Shown here in pieces: positions 12,901-24,193 of a stretch of DNA of 64,000 nucleotides. Source of the DNA: Labia minor (Eukaryota; Arthropoda; Insecta; Dermaptera; Spongiphoridae); contig OY720350.1 in the NCBI GenBank assembly GCA_963082975.1, positions 20,244,910-20,308,909 of the forward strand, in the 5' to 3' direction. Position 1 is the first letter of the stretch, and the number at the start of each line of letters is the position of its first letter. The notes beneath the pieces were generated by a model. It saw only the letters and a program-made list of their open reading frames with translations, was not told where the DNA came from and did not search any database. Made by a program: the position numbers and the translations under genes.

Positions 12901-13400
12901 CACCAGGCAAATATTACTCTAATCTGAAATATGTAGTACACATCAAACAATGTATATCAAATACCAGTATACAAAATTGAAATAAAAGTGAAAATGAAAA
13001 AGAGAAAATAAATTTACAAGTATTTTCGTTTGTTTTTTTCAGGAAGATTTAATTTCTAGAATGCGATGTATAAAAGAATCTGTTTAGTTTCCAATTGAAA
13101 ACATAAAAAGTAATTAAGAATTTGCACCCTTGTTGATAAATATATTTTTGTATATTTTGCGTGGATTGTTTGTTTTTAGCAATATAGAGGTCAGAGTGTG
13201 TGAATTTAGAATAGAAATCGACTCCAAACATTATTTTCAAACCTTTTAACATTCTTTGAATAGATTGAATTCAATTGTTTTTTTGTTTCAACTTTCTAAT
13301 TAAATTAATTAACAAATAAATATGGTACTTATCCTCATTCTCTATATTTGTTTTTTTCCTTTATGAATTTATTTGTTTTACTTATTTATTTTGATATATT
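9967..13400. other. A+T-rich spacer with two islands
   Basis: Single-copy islands of higher G+C lie at 10195-10340 and 11690-12020. The second holds a 14-base C run (11883-11896) and a hairpin at 11949-11973 (ACGTCCGTCA / TGACAGACGT arms with one mismatch around TTAAC). No coding frame is supported. The rest is A/T homopolymer-rich DNA. Confidence 0.4.
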
Positions 13401-13408
13401 ATCTAGAG

Positions 13409-13711
13409 CAGCGATTCTCAACCATTTTTGTACCGCGGCATACTTTAAAAAGTTTAAAAATTTGGCGGCACACAAAAAAGGGTTTACCTTTTTTTTAAGA
13501 ACCATATTGAAAAAATTTATAAAAAAAAATCGGAAATGTTTAAGAGCCTAGTCCCAAAAACGTTGAACCAAATTGATTTAGAAAAAAATTGAGAAATAAA
13601 AGTCGGAAATGTTTAAGAGCCTCTTTATAGAGATGGTCTGTGCTCTTTACATTTGCAATAATTTGGCGGCACATTTTGATAATCTCGCGGCACAGTGGTT
13701 GAGAAACACTG
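13409..13711. mobile_element. hAT-type MITE (303 bp) with perfect 8-bp duplication
   Basis: ATCTAGAG flanks both sides exactly (13401-13408 and 13712-13719). The ends are CAGCGATTCTCAACC and, inverted, CAGTGTTTCTCAACC, the widespread CAGNG-TTCTCAACC hAT terminus. Subterminal GGCGGCACA and GCGGCA words occur at both ends. An internal unit of about 20 bases, TCGGAAATGTTTAAGAGCCT, is present twice (near 13530 and 13603). There is no coding capacity, so it must have been moved by a transposase from elsewhere. Confidence 0.9.
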
Positions 13712-13719
13712 ATCTAGAG

Positions 13720-14948
13720 AAATTTGGTTTCAACATTTCAACAATTGATTTATTTTGTATACAATTTAAGATTACAATCTGACTGGATATTCCAAGGTTT
13801 AAAAAAAAGAAACAATAGGTCTTAATCATGAAGATTTGTCGAATATAATTGATTTGATATTTAGAATAATTTATTTAATTAATTTTACTATTTTTTTTTT
13901 ATTCATTTACTCATCATTCTTTAGAAGATTGCTTAATAGGAGGGAAATAATTAATTAAGATCTATTATTGTTTTAATTTATAAAATTATTACAATTTATT
14001 TTCAAATTTTCCCCGAAATTATTAAAATTGTCTGGGTTTTTTTTTAATATGAAAAAGTGCAAGAGAATGAGTCTAAAAGAGAGAAAGAAAAATAAACAAA
14101 AAAAAAAAAAATTGAAATGGTAATCGAGTGACTGTCGTGGAATCCTCTCATTTGGTTGCAATTATCTCGATCACCTTTGGGCCTCTGTTCGTTTGCATTA
14201 TTGTCACTTGGGCGACATATATTTTTGTTCGTGCCAAGAATTTGCATAGGTCATCGATGGCAAACGATGCTATCTGAGGAGAAGACATAATACCCTCGCC
14301 AGCGTCATCCATAAAACAAATCCAAAGAGAGAAACAAGAAACAAAATGCTAAAATAATGAGCTTTGTTCACATTCAACGACATGTTCAGAAATATGCGTG
14401 TAGAGGAATAGAGGTAAAGAGGAGGGGAGGAGCAGGAGGAGGAGGATAGGGTAAGAGAGTGGGAAATTGATAATCCTATATCAAACATGGCTTGGTGTTT
14501 TGATAGTTACTGAAAGAAAATATATTTCTTTATTTTAAGAGTATTTCGAGAGGGATAAAAGACAATTCTTTAAATTAAGACTTTTTTGTCTTAATCAGAT
14601 TATTATGAAATGGCAAAATGCAAAGAATCAAAACATTTCTCTAATAAAACAAAAAAATTTGATTTGTTTAACTTTCGTAGAGCGTTAAAATTTTATATTT
14701 TAGAAAAATAGAATCTATCCACTTGATCTCCATTCCAAAGAGTGTATCTTTATTTCATCTACACTTAATAATAAAATAATAATGAGTGGTAGGGGAATTC
14801 ACATTTGATTTAATGATAAACTTGAAAGATATAAAATCATCTTGGAAATTAAATTCATCTATACCAGGGGTATGATCATCATTTTTCTTATTACGTGATC
14901 GACCTTTTTATTGGGCTAGTCTTTAAAAAAAAAAAAAAAAATTCTTTT
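13720..14948. other. Spacer with a single-copy island
   Basis: The island at 14110-14495 has higher G+C and a purine-rich run near 14410-14460 (GAGGAGGGGAGGAGCAGGAG type). Short frames on the minus strand overlap each other and look like chance. Otherwise A+T-rich up to the B element. Confidence 0.4.
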
Positions 14949-15590
14949 ACCGACCGACGATAGTAAGGGAGGTATTGTTTTCACACCAAATTTCACATGT
15001 GGAGATTTTTACATATCTCCACGAATCATGCATTTTCTAAACAGAAAAAAGTATTTTTAGCATGATGTCTGTCTGTCCGTCCGTCTGTCCGTCCGTATAG
15101 ATGTGTACAGCCTGAACGGCTCAACCGATTTTGATGAAATTTGGTATATTTACTTAATGCATCAGTGGGATGAATTGATCAACTTTTGGTGCAAATCTGG
15201 AAACCGGAAGTGGTAGTATTAGCGATCGACGATAGGAAGGGAAGGGTTATTTTCACGCCAAATTTCACATGAGGAGATTTTTTTATATATTACCACGAAT
15301 CATACACTTTGTATTGGTTTTATCCTCGGGAAAATCATATTTATTAGTTTTTTCTTGATTTAAAATTATATGACGTCATCCAGCCATTCATGACGTCACA
15401 GCCTGGTCTTACATATATATTACAAATAAAATAAAATTAAAAATGTTTATATTTATTATTTATGTATTCATATCTGTTTTTTTATTACATTAATAGATAT
15501 ATTAAAATTATTTGAAATTGTTTCTGTAGCTAGAAATTAATTTACTTCAAACCGTTGGTCGGTTCGGACCTGGCCACAGGTCAACTTATT
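14949..15590 (+). repeat. Family B repeat, copy 1 (Helentron-like, non-autonomous)
   Basis: This copy shows the full family design. It starts with ACCGACCGACG after a T run. Next is a TCTGTCCGTCCG microsatellite, then CAACCGATTTTGATGAAATT and TGGTATA. Two TGACGTCA palindromes follow at 15371-15378 and 15391-15398. Near the 3' end CCGTTGGTCGGT repeats the 5' tip inverted. A hairpin (GACCTG-GCCA-CAGGTC) and the terminal AACTTATT close it. No target duplication is visible. Asymmetric inverted repeats, a 3' hairpin and T-rich targets are known for Helentrons and their non-autonomous HINE relatives; the assignment is inferred. Confidence 0.75.
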
Positions 15591-16239
15591 TTAAACCACC
15601 TTTCGCATTTGTACTGCGCGATCGACTCTTGAATTGTTCGTGATCGACTTTTTGCTCAGCGCTGATGTATAGTCTGAAACAAACAAACAAAATTAGTGTT
15701 TTCTTAATTACTTGATAAAATTTTTGTGACACTAAGTGATAAAAAATATCATTGTTATAAGTAATCATATATTACATTAATTACAATGTATCTGAAAGAC
15801 CATTACATCATCAATTTTTCTGATTTTTTTTATTCTCTATTTTAATACTATTTTAACTCAGAAAATCTATGATTATAATCACATATAATTGTGTTTTATT
15901 TAAGTATAAAACTTTTAAAGTGAATTAACTCTCTGCTGGTATTTATTTATTATGGATTTACATTGTATATTATTGTAATTATAAAAAAAAGAAATATTTA
16001 TTTGTTTTTGATGTATGAATATTTATTTATTTGATGGATATGCCTAATTAATCGAACGAGGGATTATCAAGTTAATACGTCATTAGAAACATCTTCTAAT
16101 CACGTTTTCATTATCTTCCTGATTAAATAGTACGAGCCCTAGATAAAATATTTGGTGTCGTTGATGAATTATTCGTGCTAGAAAGTAACTCCATTATAAA
16201 GAGATCAGCGTGCTTTTGGATAAATTCCTTGGCAATTAA
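15591..16239. other. A+T-rich spacer
   Basis: Simple A+T-rich DNA leading into the G+C-richer island that starts near 16130. No gene or element end seen. Confidence 0.4.
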
Positions 16240-16700
16240 AAGCTTGGAAGGGCTGTCCCAGGGGTAATCCTTCTGTTTAGATAAGTTTGGTTGCCTGAAG
16301 GGATCGAATTAGCCCTTCCAATCCCCCATCCCTATCTACCTCTCCCACAAGACACCCCTCAATACTAATGGCTCGTGCGTTTGCCACGTGGTGAATATTC
16401 TCCCTGTCTTTTACACCCCATCCCCCTGGACATTCGGAATTGACGACAACCCCTAAAGGGACCCTGACCATAAAACGGAAAGGAAAGCAAGAGAGGGAGC
16501 AACGGAATCTGTCTTCCGTTGCAGGACTTTTGTTTTATATATGGATCAATGCATGCAGAGTAGTTGAAGAGTCGTCTATCGATGGGAATGTTTTAGGAAA
16601 GGGGAAAGTACTGGGTTTAGTGAGGTGAGGGGGAAGTTTTATCTCAGCGCCTTTCCGGCGGGTAAACATTTGCTGAAAAAGGGTCGCCGGAAATAAGATT
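16240..16700. other. Single-copy island with three perfect-arm hairpins
   Basis: Three strong dyads lie in 450 bp. TTGGAAGGGCT (16244-16254) pairs with AGCCCTTCCAA (16311-16321), with a second imperfect pair, ATCCTTC and GAAGGGAT, nested inside. GCAACGGAA (16499-16507) pairs with TTCCGTTGC (16514-16522) around a 6-base loop. TTTCCGGCG (16652-16660) pairs with CGCCGGAAA (16685-16693). Frames on both strands are open (minus 16277-16471, plus 16440-16628) but show no domain or splice context. I do not know its function. Structured RNA or a regulatory island are both possible. Confidence 0.45.
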
Positions 16701-17009
16701 TATGATTAGAGCACAATATATAATTCACACATTAAAAAAAAATCGTTTAAATATATATATATATATTCTTATTTAAATGCGAGGTTTTTATATCAGATAT
16801 TTAAGGCACATTTTTGATAGGTGAACTTAAGAAATTGGTTGAATATAGGTCGATCCCAAGTTATTTAATAGATAATACTTTACTTAATTTTATCTTCTCT
16901 TAATACTAAATTTATTTAAAAAATTCGTTTTGCATTCCAATAAATTTAATAAAATCACACTACATTCATTTATGTTTATAGAAAACGATAATAAATAATT
17001 GATCTTATT

Positions 17010-17634
17010 ACTATCTCGTAATAGATAGTATTGCGATCACGAAAATTTTCGATGTTGAGATTTTGATGTTTTTATACGTTTGAAGGTTCCTGAATCATTT
17101 TCACTAAGGTTGAGAAAAATGTCTGTGTGTCTGTACGTATGTGTGTATGTGTGTGTGTGTGTATGTATGTATGTAGATAAAATTACGCAAAAACGGTTTG
17201 AGCTAGAATGATGATATTTGGTACATGAACATTATTCAAAATTCATAGTTTTCTCTCAACTTTTGAGAAATGTAGCTCAACCGGAAGAGGGTCATTACTT
17301 ACAACGTTTTGATTTTTTTTCCTCTAAAGTGACCGTAAAAATAAAGATATATGTTTGATAATTTTTCACATAATTAATAATTGTATAAAACTGCTATATA
17401 TATAATTTCAGCTTGATTGAATCGCTGAAAGTACCAGAATTAATTTTTTAAAACTGCAAATCTCACGCGCCAACACGTGCCATGGTGCCATCAATAAAAA
17501 GCCAAACATGCGCTGGTTTAATATTTATTATTTATAATTTATAATTAATTAAATTTAATTTAAATATAATATATTATGTTATTTAATCCAATTCAAATTG
17601 CGAGATAGTCGAGTGGAGACACTCCAGCTTATTT
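17010..17634 (+). repeat. Family A repeat, copy 1 (Helentron-like, non-autonomous)
   Basis: Full-length copy. It begins ACTATCTCG and goes through TATTGCGATCACGAAAATTT, a TG-rich microsatellite (17120-17170), GAGCTAGAATGATG with ATATTTGGTAC, and CACGTG at 17474-17479. Near the end GCGAGATAGT repeats the 5' tip inverted, then a hairpin (TGGAG-ACA-CTCCA) and terminal GCTTATT. In better-kept copies the 5' tip itself is a hairpin, ACTATCTC-GCCA-GAGATAGT. Architecture matches family B although most of the sequence is unrelated. Confidence 0.75.
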
Positions 17635-18639
17635 TTATAAATGATATATGAATAATTTCGAAAGAAATTATTATTTTCAATAATTTAAAAATAATAGATT
17701 TAATTTATTATAATAAAAACATAAAAATATTTTTTTCTTCTCATTCAGTTAATAATTTTATATAATATTTTATTAAAAATAAACTATTCATTTCAATTCA
17801 TCATAATCGACATATAATAAAAACTCTATAGACTATATAACTTTATATGAATTGTTCTTTTGTGGTTTTCAATAAATTTCATGAAAAAATAAGAAGCTTC
17901 TGAATTCTTTTTTAAGCATGACATTCAAATCCCAAGGCCAAGAAATAAAATAGAAAAAAAATGATTTTTCCTCTTTTAAAATTGAAATCAAATCATTTAT
18001 ATCACCTTTAATTAATATATTATACAAATTTTCACTCTGCTTTCCTTTTTTCTTTCATATATAACATTTAGTACAAATAATATTTTTTTTCAATCTATAT
18101 AGTAATTATAATTATGTCTTTTGAAAATATTTTAAAAAAAAGTAATGTATCATTTGGAAAAAAAAAAATAATAGAATAATTTAAAATATAAGAGATTTTT
18201 ACTTGATTCATCTTAATTATTTTATTTTATATCTTATTTTTATTTTCATTTTAACATTTTAATTAATTTAATGAAATTATTAAATCGTGTTAAATTTAAT
18301 ATTTCAATAAATATAATGTTTAAAGCTTCTTTAATTAAATTTTATTAGAAAATAAGATTTAATAATTTTTAATAGATAATTTTCCAAAGTCATAACCTCT
18401 TAAATCATTGCATAGTTTTTATTTTGATATTCTTTGATTTTTATTGACATATTATGATTAGTGTATTAAAAAAGTAAAAGCTATCGATCAAAAAAATTAT
18501 ATTTTTTATACATATCAATTCTTCATTTGGAAAAATACATAGTAGATTAATTTCATAAAGATCATGTGAAGAATTATCTGAATCTTCAGAAAGACAAAAA
18601 TTTATAGATATGCATATATATGCATAGCTATACCAGATG
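17635..18639. other. A+T-rich spacer
   Basis: Low-complexity A+T DNA, no supported feature. Confidence 0.5.
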
Positions 18640-18641
18640 TA

Positions 18642-19512
18642 GAAGTATGAAACCGGATTTTTTTTTAAATTGCACGTCTGTTATTTTAAAATTATAAAAA
18701 ATATTTTATTCAAAATAGTCTGCATTGGAATTTATACATTTTCCCCACTTCTTCGGCAGTTATGAATGCCACTTCAAAAAACCAGTTCTTTATTTGAAGC
18801 GAACCAGTTGTCGAGTCATTTTCGTACATTTTCATACGAATCAAAGTGTTGTTCGTTGAGTGCATGTCCCAATGATGCAAATAGATGGTAATCAGAAGAG
18901 GCCAAGACTGGAGAATAAGCCGCATGCGCTAGTACTTCCCAATTGAACGCCTTGATCGTATCGGTGACCCATTTTGCTGTGTGTGAGGGGGCATTATCAT
19001 GAAGCAAAATGACTTGATGTTGCCTTTTTGCATATTCCTGTCGTTTTTCATGTATTGCTTGATACAAATCGATCGATTAGATAAGTGTTAACAGTTTCAC
19101 CAGGTTTTAGTAGCTCATAATATATTATACCCTTTTTTACAATTTTCGGTGGTTTCCCACGCTCCTCGTTTCTCACGTCAAAATCATTAATTTTAAATTT
19201 TTTAAGCCACTCAAAGCATTGAGTTCTGCCAAGAGCATGTTCACCGTATGCTTCGACAACCATTTTATTCGATTCTGGAGCAATTTTCTTCAAATGATAT
19301 CAGAAAATCAATGCTGTCCTCAAATCATAGTTCGTGGGCACAAAACTCGACATGTTTGAGGTTATAGAAAACCAGTTTATGAAACTTAGGTTATCGTGTG
19401 TTGACAAATTTCGTCAGCTGTTAGAGGGAGAAGATGGCACTACAGAAGCGGTCTTACGGTCTTTAAACTTATAGTGAGCACCATCTATAGGGAAATTCCG
19501 GTTTCATACTTT
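18642..19512 (-). mobile_element. Mos1-like mariner, internally deleted (871 bp)
   Basis: The terminal inverted repeats AAGTATGAAACCGGA are flanked by TA (18640-18641 and 19513-19514). The transposase relic on the minus strand resembles the Mos1/mauritiana group more closely than the other mariners in the window. Length is about 400 bp short of an intact copy. Confidence 0.9.
18710..19293 (-). pseudogene. Mos1-like mariner transposase relic
   Basis: Read on the minus strand. The N-terminal helix-turn-helix part (KKIAPESNKMVVEAYGEHAL, then FDVRNEERGKPPKIV) is fused in frame to KKGIIYYELLKPGETVN, so the linker, second DNA-binding helix set and first catalytic Asp are missing. After a frame change come ILLHDNAPSHTAKW (second Asp) and AYSPVLASSDYHLF (third Asp kept, SPD changed to SPV). 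The C-terminal WEKC-type end lies in a third frame down to 18710. At least two frameshifts and the deletion make it dead. Confidence 0.88.
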
Positions 19513-19514
19513 TA

Positions 19515-20045
19515 CACCTATGTATACATGGAAGATACAATATCGTACATAAATACAAATAATAAATATTTAATTACTTACAAATTCATTTCCTCATTTT
19601 TTCAAACCCCAGTATTTCTTTTATTCTTCAGCATAGACAAAGACTATCTTAGATTGTATTTAATATTTTTAATTTATTGTTAAATAATTTCATTTTAATG
19701 TTTATGATATATATATATATTGCTTATATTATCTTTAAAAACATTTATTTTCTTTATACCCTCAATTTTTTTTTAAGTTCCTTAAAGTGATGAACTAGTG
19801 TACATCATACCATTTAGAAATATAAAAATGTTTTTATATTTTAATATATTTCATTGAATAAATTTGACTGATCCTTTGATGGTGTGCATTGTCCTGAGTT
19901 CCGCTCGAGTATAAATACTTCTAAAGACGGATAACCATAATAATAATAATAATAATAATAAGGCCATATGAATCAATTAAAGGTTGGATGGCATGCATTA
20001 AGAGACGGCGCATCCCTCTGACTCATCCTTATTGTGTATTTGAAC
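19515..20045. other. A+T-rich spacer with an AAT microsatellite
   Basis: A+T-rich DNA. A trinucleotide AAT run occupies about 19937-19961, next to a G+C-richer single-copy tract that continues into the palindrome cluster. Confidence 0.5.
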
Positions 20046-20160
20046 CCTCTTAAGAGGAGGCTGGGCTGGTAGCGGGAGATTATTAATCTCGCCCTATTAT
20101 GTAAATACACCCGCCAGCCCTTAAGCACCCAATTCATAATTGATTAATCACCGGGTGATT
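20046..20160. promoter_or_regulatory. Palindrome cluster in a single-copy island
   Basis: Four dyads in 115 bp: CCTCTTAAGAGG (20046-20057); GGGCTGG (20063-20069) pairing with CCAGCCC (20114-20120); inside that, GAGATTA-T-TAATCTC (20076-20090); and AATCACC-G-GGTGATT (20146-20160). The last two contain TAAT-type cores recognised by homeodomain proteins as a class. The tract is not repeated in the window and has no open frame worth calling. A regulatory element is likelier than a gene, but this is inference. Confidence 0.4.
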
Positions 20161-20525
20161 CACTGTGATTTGTTTGATATCATAAACTGTCCCTTTTCAG
20201 GATGACTGTCCTCTCTCTCTCCTACAATCATCTGCAGTGAAGTATCAAAGTCAGAATGGCTGGTTTTATGTTTGATAGGATCGTTTTTCAATGACACTTA
20301 ATGAATAATATAATATAACAGTCTACTTTCATTTAAAAAAATATATCTGATTTTAATTTAAATTTTAAAAAATCTTTGGCTATAATAAATAAATGGCTAT
20401 GGATATAATGTTAGATATTATGTTAATTAATTAAACCTATCAGTATTAATAGATTTAGTATTGGAATATGTAATTAGACTAATTGGGGAAAAATCAAACG
20501 GAATCTAATTATAAAAAAAAATAAA

Positions 20526-21345
20526 GTATTAGGTTACACAGACGACTTAAATATAATATGGGATTCTGCAATTGCAATTAAAGACAGCGTAGAAAAATTA
20601 ATCGAAGGAGGAAAATAGGTGGGGCTGGAAATTAATAGTGCTAAGACAAAATACTTAGTAACATAGAAGAATAGTATTAACACACAAAGTCTTAAAATAC
20701 AAAATGTAGAATTCGAAAATGTAGAAAAATTTAAATACTTAGGTTCTGTAATCACGAAGGATAATAATATTCGAGAAGAATTTAAAGCGAGGTTGCAATC
20801 GGGAAACGCCTGTTATAATGCAGTAACGGGGTTTATCGCATCAAAAGTTTATCAAAGGAGATACAAATTAAAATTTATAAAACAATTATTTTTCCGGTTG
20901 CATTGTATGAGTGTGAGGCATGGTCTATGACCTTAGGAGACGAGAGCAGATTTAGAGTATTTGAGAATAAGATTCTTTGAAACATTTATGGGCCAAAGAA
21001 AGATGAGGGCACTGGGGAATGGCGGAGACTGCATAACGAGAAATTGTATAACCTCTATGCATCTCCAAATATAGTTAGAATTATAAAATCGAGAAGGCTG
21101 CGATGGGCAGGTCACGTGGCTAGAATGGGGGAGGAAAGAATGGCAAAAAATATATGGGGGGGGAGACCGAGTGGGAAAAGTCCGCTTGGAAGACCAAGGA
21201 CGCGGTGGGTGGATAATATAGGAAGGGACGTGAGAGAGATGGGAGAGGATAGGAGTTAGATGGTTATGGCTCAGAATAGGGACACTTGGAGAAATCTGTT
21301 TGCTGCGGTCAAAAATTTTCGAGATCCGTAGAGCTACAAAGATAG
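20526..21345 (+). pseudogene. LINE-2: reverse transcriptase C-terminal half and 3' end
   Basis: Decayed non-LTR retrotransposon, 5'-truncated. In changing frames it reads GYTDDLNIIWDS (the YADD catalytic box as YTDD), GLEINSAKTKYLVT, EKFKYLGSVITKDNN, then EGTGEWRRLHNEKLYNLYAS, and in a clean frame (21044-21259) RRLRWAGHVARM followed by GRPRTRWVDNIGRDVREMG. The last two are the conserved tail of endonuclease/reverse-transcriptase LINEs of many animals. In-frame stops and shifts show it is dead. The 3' end runs to GAGCTACAAAGATAGATAGA, a GATA-repeat tail instead of poly(A). Clade is not assigned. Confidence 0.85.
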
Positions 21346-22103
21346 ATAGATAGAATTATAACAAAAAAATTTAAATTTGTTAGAGAAAGACGTTAAATAC
21401 ACTATTTCTTTTAAAAAGATTGATTATTATTATTTTAAGAAGGGTCATTGAATTACAAATAATTTTATCTAATATTGTGACATTTTGTCACTATTGTATT
21501 TTTATTTCTTTAATTTACCAAAAAAAACAAAACAATTTCTACAAGATTTCATCAAATTGTGAGAATTGAAATAAATTAAATTAATATATGATACTGGTAG
21601 TGTACGTAGTATTAAATATTGTCATGAATTACTTATGATTCGTTGCTTAGTAACTGATAAACAAAATTATTGCATCATTTATCTATGACATACAGCAAAT
21701 AAATCGAGTAATTAGATTCTGGGAATTTTAAAAATCATTACGAATAAAATGAAAATTACATCAAATAAATATATAATTTACAAAAAATTAATAAATCATT
21801 TGAAAATGAATTAAATATTATATAATTTGAAAGTGATTCAAGCAAACAATCCGTAAAAATTCATTAAATTGCATTCGAGAATGTTAATATTACAAAAAAT
21901 TATTCAATTTTCTCAAATGAAATTTATTGATAGTTTATATCAGAGATGTGCAAACTATGAGATGCGCTCCAATTAAGTGAGGGACACGACGATTGCCATT
22001 AATTAAAAAAAAAGATTTTTAAAAATTAATGTACTGTATAAAAATATAGAAAAATAGTGATTTTTTAAAATAAAATGTATACATTTTTCTTGTATATATT
22101 TTT
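21346..22103. other. A+T-rich spacer
   Basis: No feature seen between the LINE-2 tail and family B copy 2. Confidence 0.5.
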
Positions 22104-22757
22104 ACCGACCGACGATAGTAAGGGAGGTATTGTTTTCACACCAAATTTCACATGTGGAGATTTTTACATATCTCCACGAATCATGCATTTTCTTAACAGT
22201 AAAAAGTATTTTTAGCATGATGTCTGTCCGTCCGTCTGTCCGTCTGTTCGTCCGTATAGATGTGTACAGCCTGAACGGCTCAACCGATTTTGATGAAATT
22301 TGGTATATTTACTTAATGCATCAGTGGGATGAATTGATCAACTTTTGGTGCAAATCCGGAAACCGGAAGTGGTAGTATTAGCGATCGACGATAGGAAGGG
22401 AAGGGTTATTTTCACACCAAATTTCACATGAGGAGATTTTTTTACATATCACCACGAATGTATTGGTTTTATCCTCGGAAAAAATTATCTTCATTATGTT
22501 TTTCTTAATTTAAAATTATATGACGTCACCCAGCCCTTCATGACGTCACAGTCTCCGTATTATGATCACGGGCAACGCCGGCTACTTCAGCTATATATTA
22601 TAAATAAAATAAAATTAAAAATATTTATGTTCTATCCATATCTGTTTTTTATTACATTAATAGATATATTAAAATTATTTGAAATTGTTTCTGTAGCTGG
22701 AAATTAATTTATTTCAAACCGTCGGTCGGTTCGGACCTGGCCACAGGTCAACTTATT
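22104..22757 (+). repeat. Family B repeat, copy 2
   Basis: Full copy from ACCGACCGACG to CAACTTATT. TGACGTCA occurs at 22521-22528 and 22541-22548. Compared with copy 1 it has an extra tract, CCGTATTATGATCACGGGC, after the second palindrome (also in copy 3), so two subfamilies are present. The 22130-22375 open frame is a chance frame through the microsatellite. Confidence 0.8.
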
Positions 22758-23735
22758 TTTTATTATCATCGAAATTATACCCTATAAAAATATCTTCATA
22801 AAAATTATACATAACATGTGAAGAGAGCTAAGTTTGTACCTTGAAGAAGGAAAGGAACAGGTCACAAAAAGTTTGCCTAACCCTGGTTTATATTAAACCT
22901 ATATTTATAAATTTTCCTCTAAAATATTAATATTTAATATATATACCTTTATTAAAATTTCTATACAAAAATATAAAATAATAAGAAAATTAAAAGAAAT
23001 ATTAATAAAAAATACAAATAATAATAATTCTTATAAGTACCATCTTTAAAAAAATAAGTTAACTTATCTGTTGAAAAACTAAAAAAAAAACAAATCTCTA
23101 TTAATTTTAATAAAATTATTAAACATTTCTAATTTATTTATTTATTTTGCAGTCAGTGACATTTTTGGTAAGCCATCTGATCCATTTCTCTCTCCCCCCC
23201 TCCCCCTGGCCCCTTTATTTTAATAGCGTTCTCATGTTAATTTATTACACTGCACAAAATACTGCTGCTTCATCATGATTGGGATTGAACGGCTTCTGTT
23301 AATTACTTTCCAAGTGTGATAAGAGATAAGCAGTTAATAATATTGGTGGTGGAGTGTGAAAAAGAAACTTGCCTGGGATGACGTGTCCCAACGGGAGGTA
23401 CGAAATATTTATTTATTTATTTTTTTTTGGTGATGGACGAAATGAGAGACGAGCGTGTGTGGGAGAAGAGAGCCCACATTTCATTCAACATTCACTGGAC
23501 CGGAAGTGGAGATAAAACGAAGATGACGTCAGCATATCATTCACTCTCTTACACTGGTATAATTCAATGATAAAGTAGTATAAGTAAAATACTATAATAT
23601 ACGATAAGATTTTTTATTAATAGTTTGATGACCCTATAAATTATAAATAAACGACAAGCTTGGATTGATGAAATTATTATAAAATTAATAATAGTACATG
23701 TAACACCACCAAGATAATAATCACTGGATATTTTA
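22758..23735. other. Spacer with a single-copy island
   Basis: The island at 23195-23560 has higher G+C and begins with a C-rich run. It contains GTGTGATAAGAGATAAGCAG, two GATA-factor-type sites close together. No supported coding frame. The rest is A+T-rich. Confidence 0.4.
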
Positions 23736-24165
23736 ACTATCTCACCAGAGATAGTATTGCGATCACGAAAATTTTCGATGTCGAGATTTTGATGTTTTAT
23801 ACGTTTTGAAGGTCCCTGAGTCATTTTCACTAACGTTGAGAAAAATGTATGTCTCTCTCTCTCTGTGTGTGAGTGTGGGGGGGGGATATATAAGATATAT
23901 GTTTGATAATTTTTTACCTGATTAAAAATTGAATAAAACTGCTATATATAGAATTTCAGCTTGATTGAATCGCTGAAAATCAAATAAAAATATAATAAAA
24001 AATTTTTTTAACAATGTAAATCACGCGCTAGCACGTTTCGTGGCATCAACGAAAACTTAAACATGCGCTGGTTTAATAAATATTATTTATTGATTTTAAT
24101 TTATAATTTAATTAATTAAATTTAATTTAAATATAATATACATGTTATCTAATCCAATTCAAATT
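23736..24165 (+). repeat. Family A repeat, copy 2, truncated
   Basis: Starts ACTATCTCACCAGAGATAGT with the 5' hairpin intact. The GATTACGCAAAAACGG to CTCTAAACTGACG core is missing, so the microsatellite joins directly to AGATATATGTTTGATAATT. The 3' hairpin end is also lost: it stops at AATCCAATTCAAATT. It lies in the same orientation 28 bp before copy 3. Confidence 0.8.
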
Positions 24166-24193
24166 TGTATGCAAAAAATAATTTTATTTCATT

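Noticed and set aside
16277..16628. Two overlapping open frames of 64 and 62 codons on opposite strands
   Set aside because: They lie in a G+C-richer island where stops are rare, overlap antisense to each other, and show no motif or splice context.
22130..22375. 81-codon frame
   Set aside because: It crosses the TCCG microsatellite of family B copy 2; a chance frame of a non-coding repeat.
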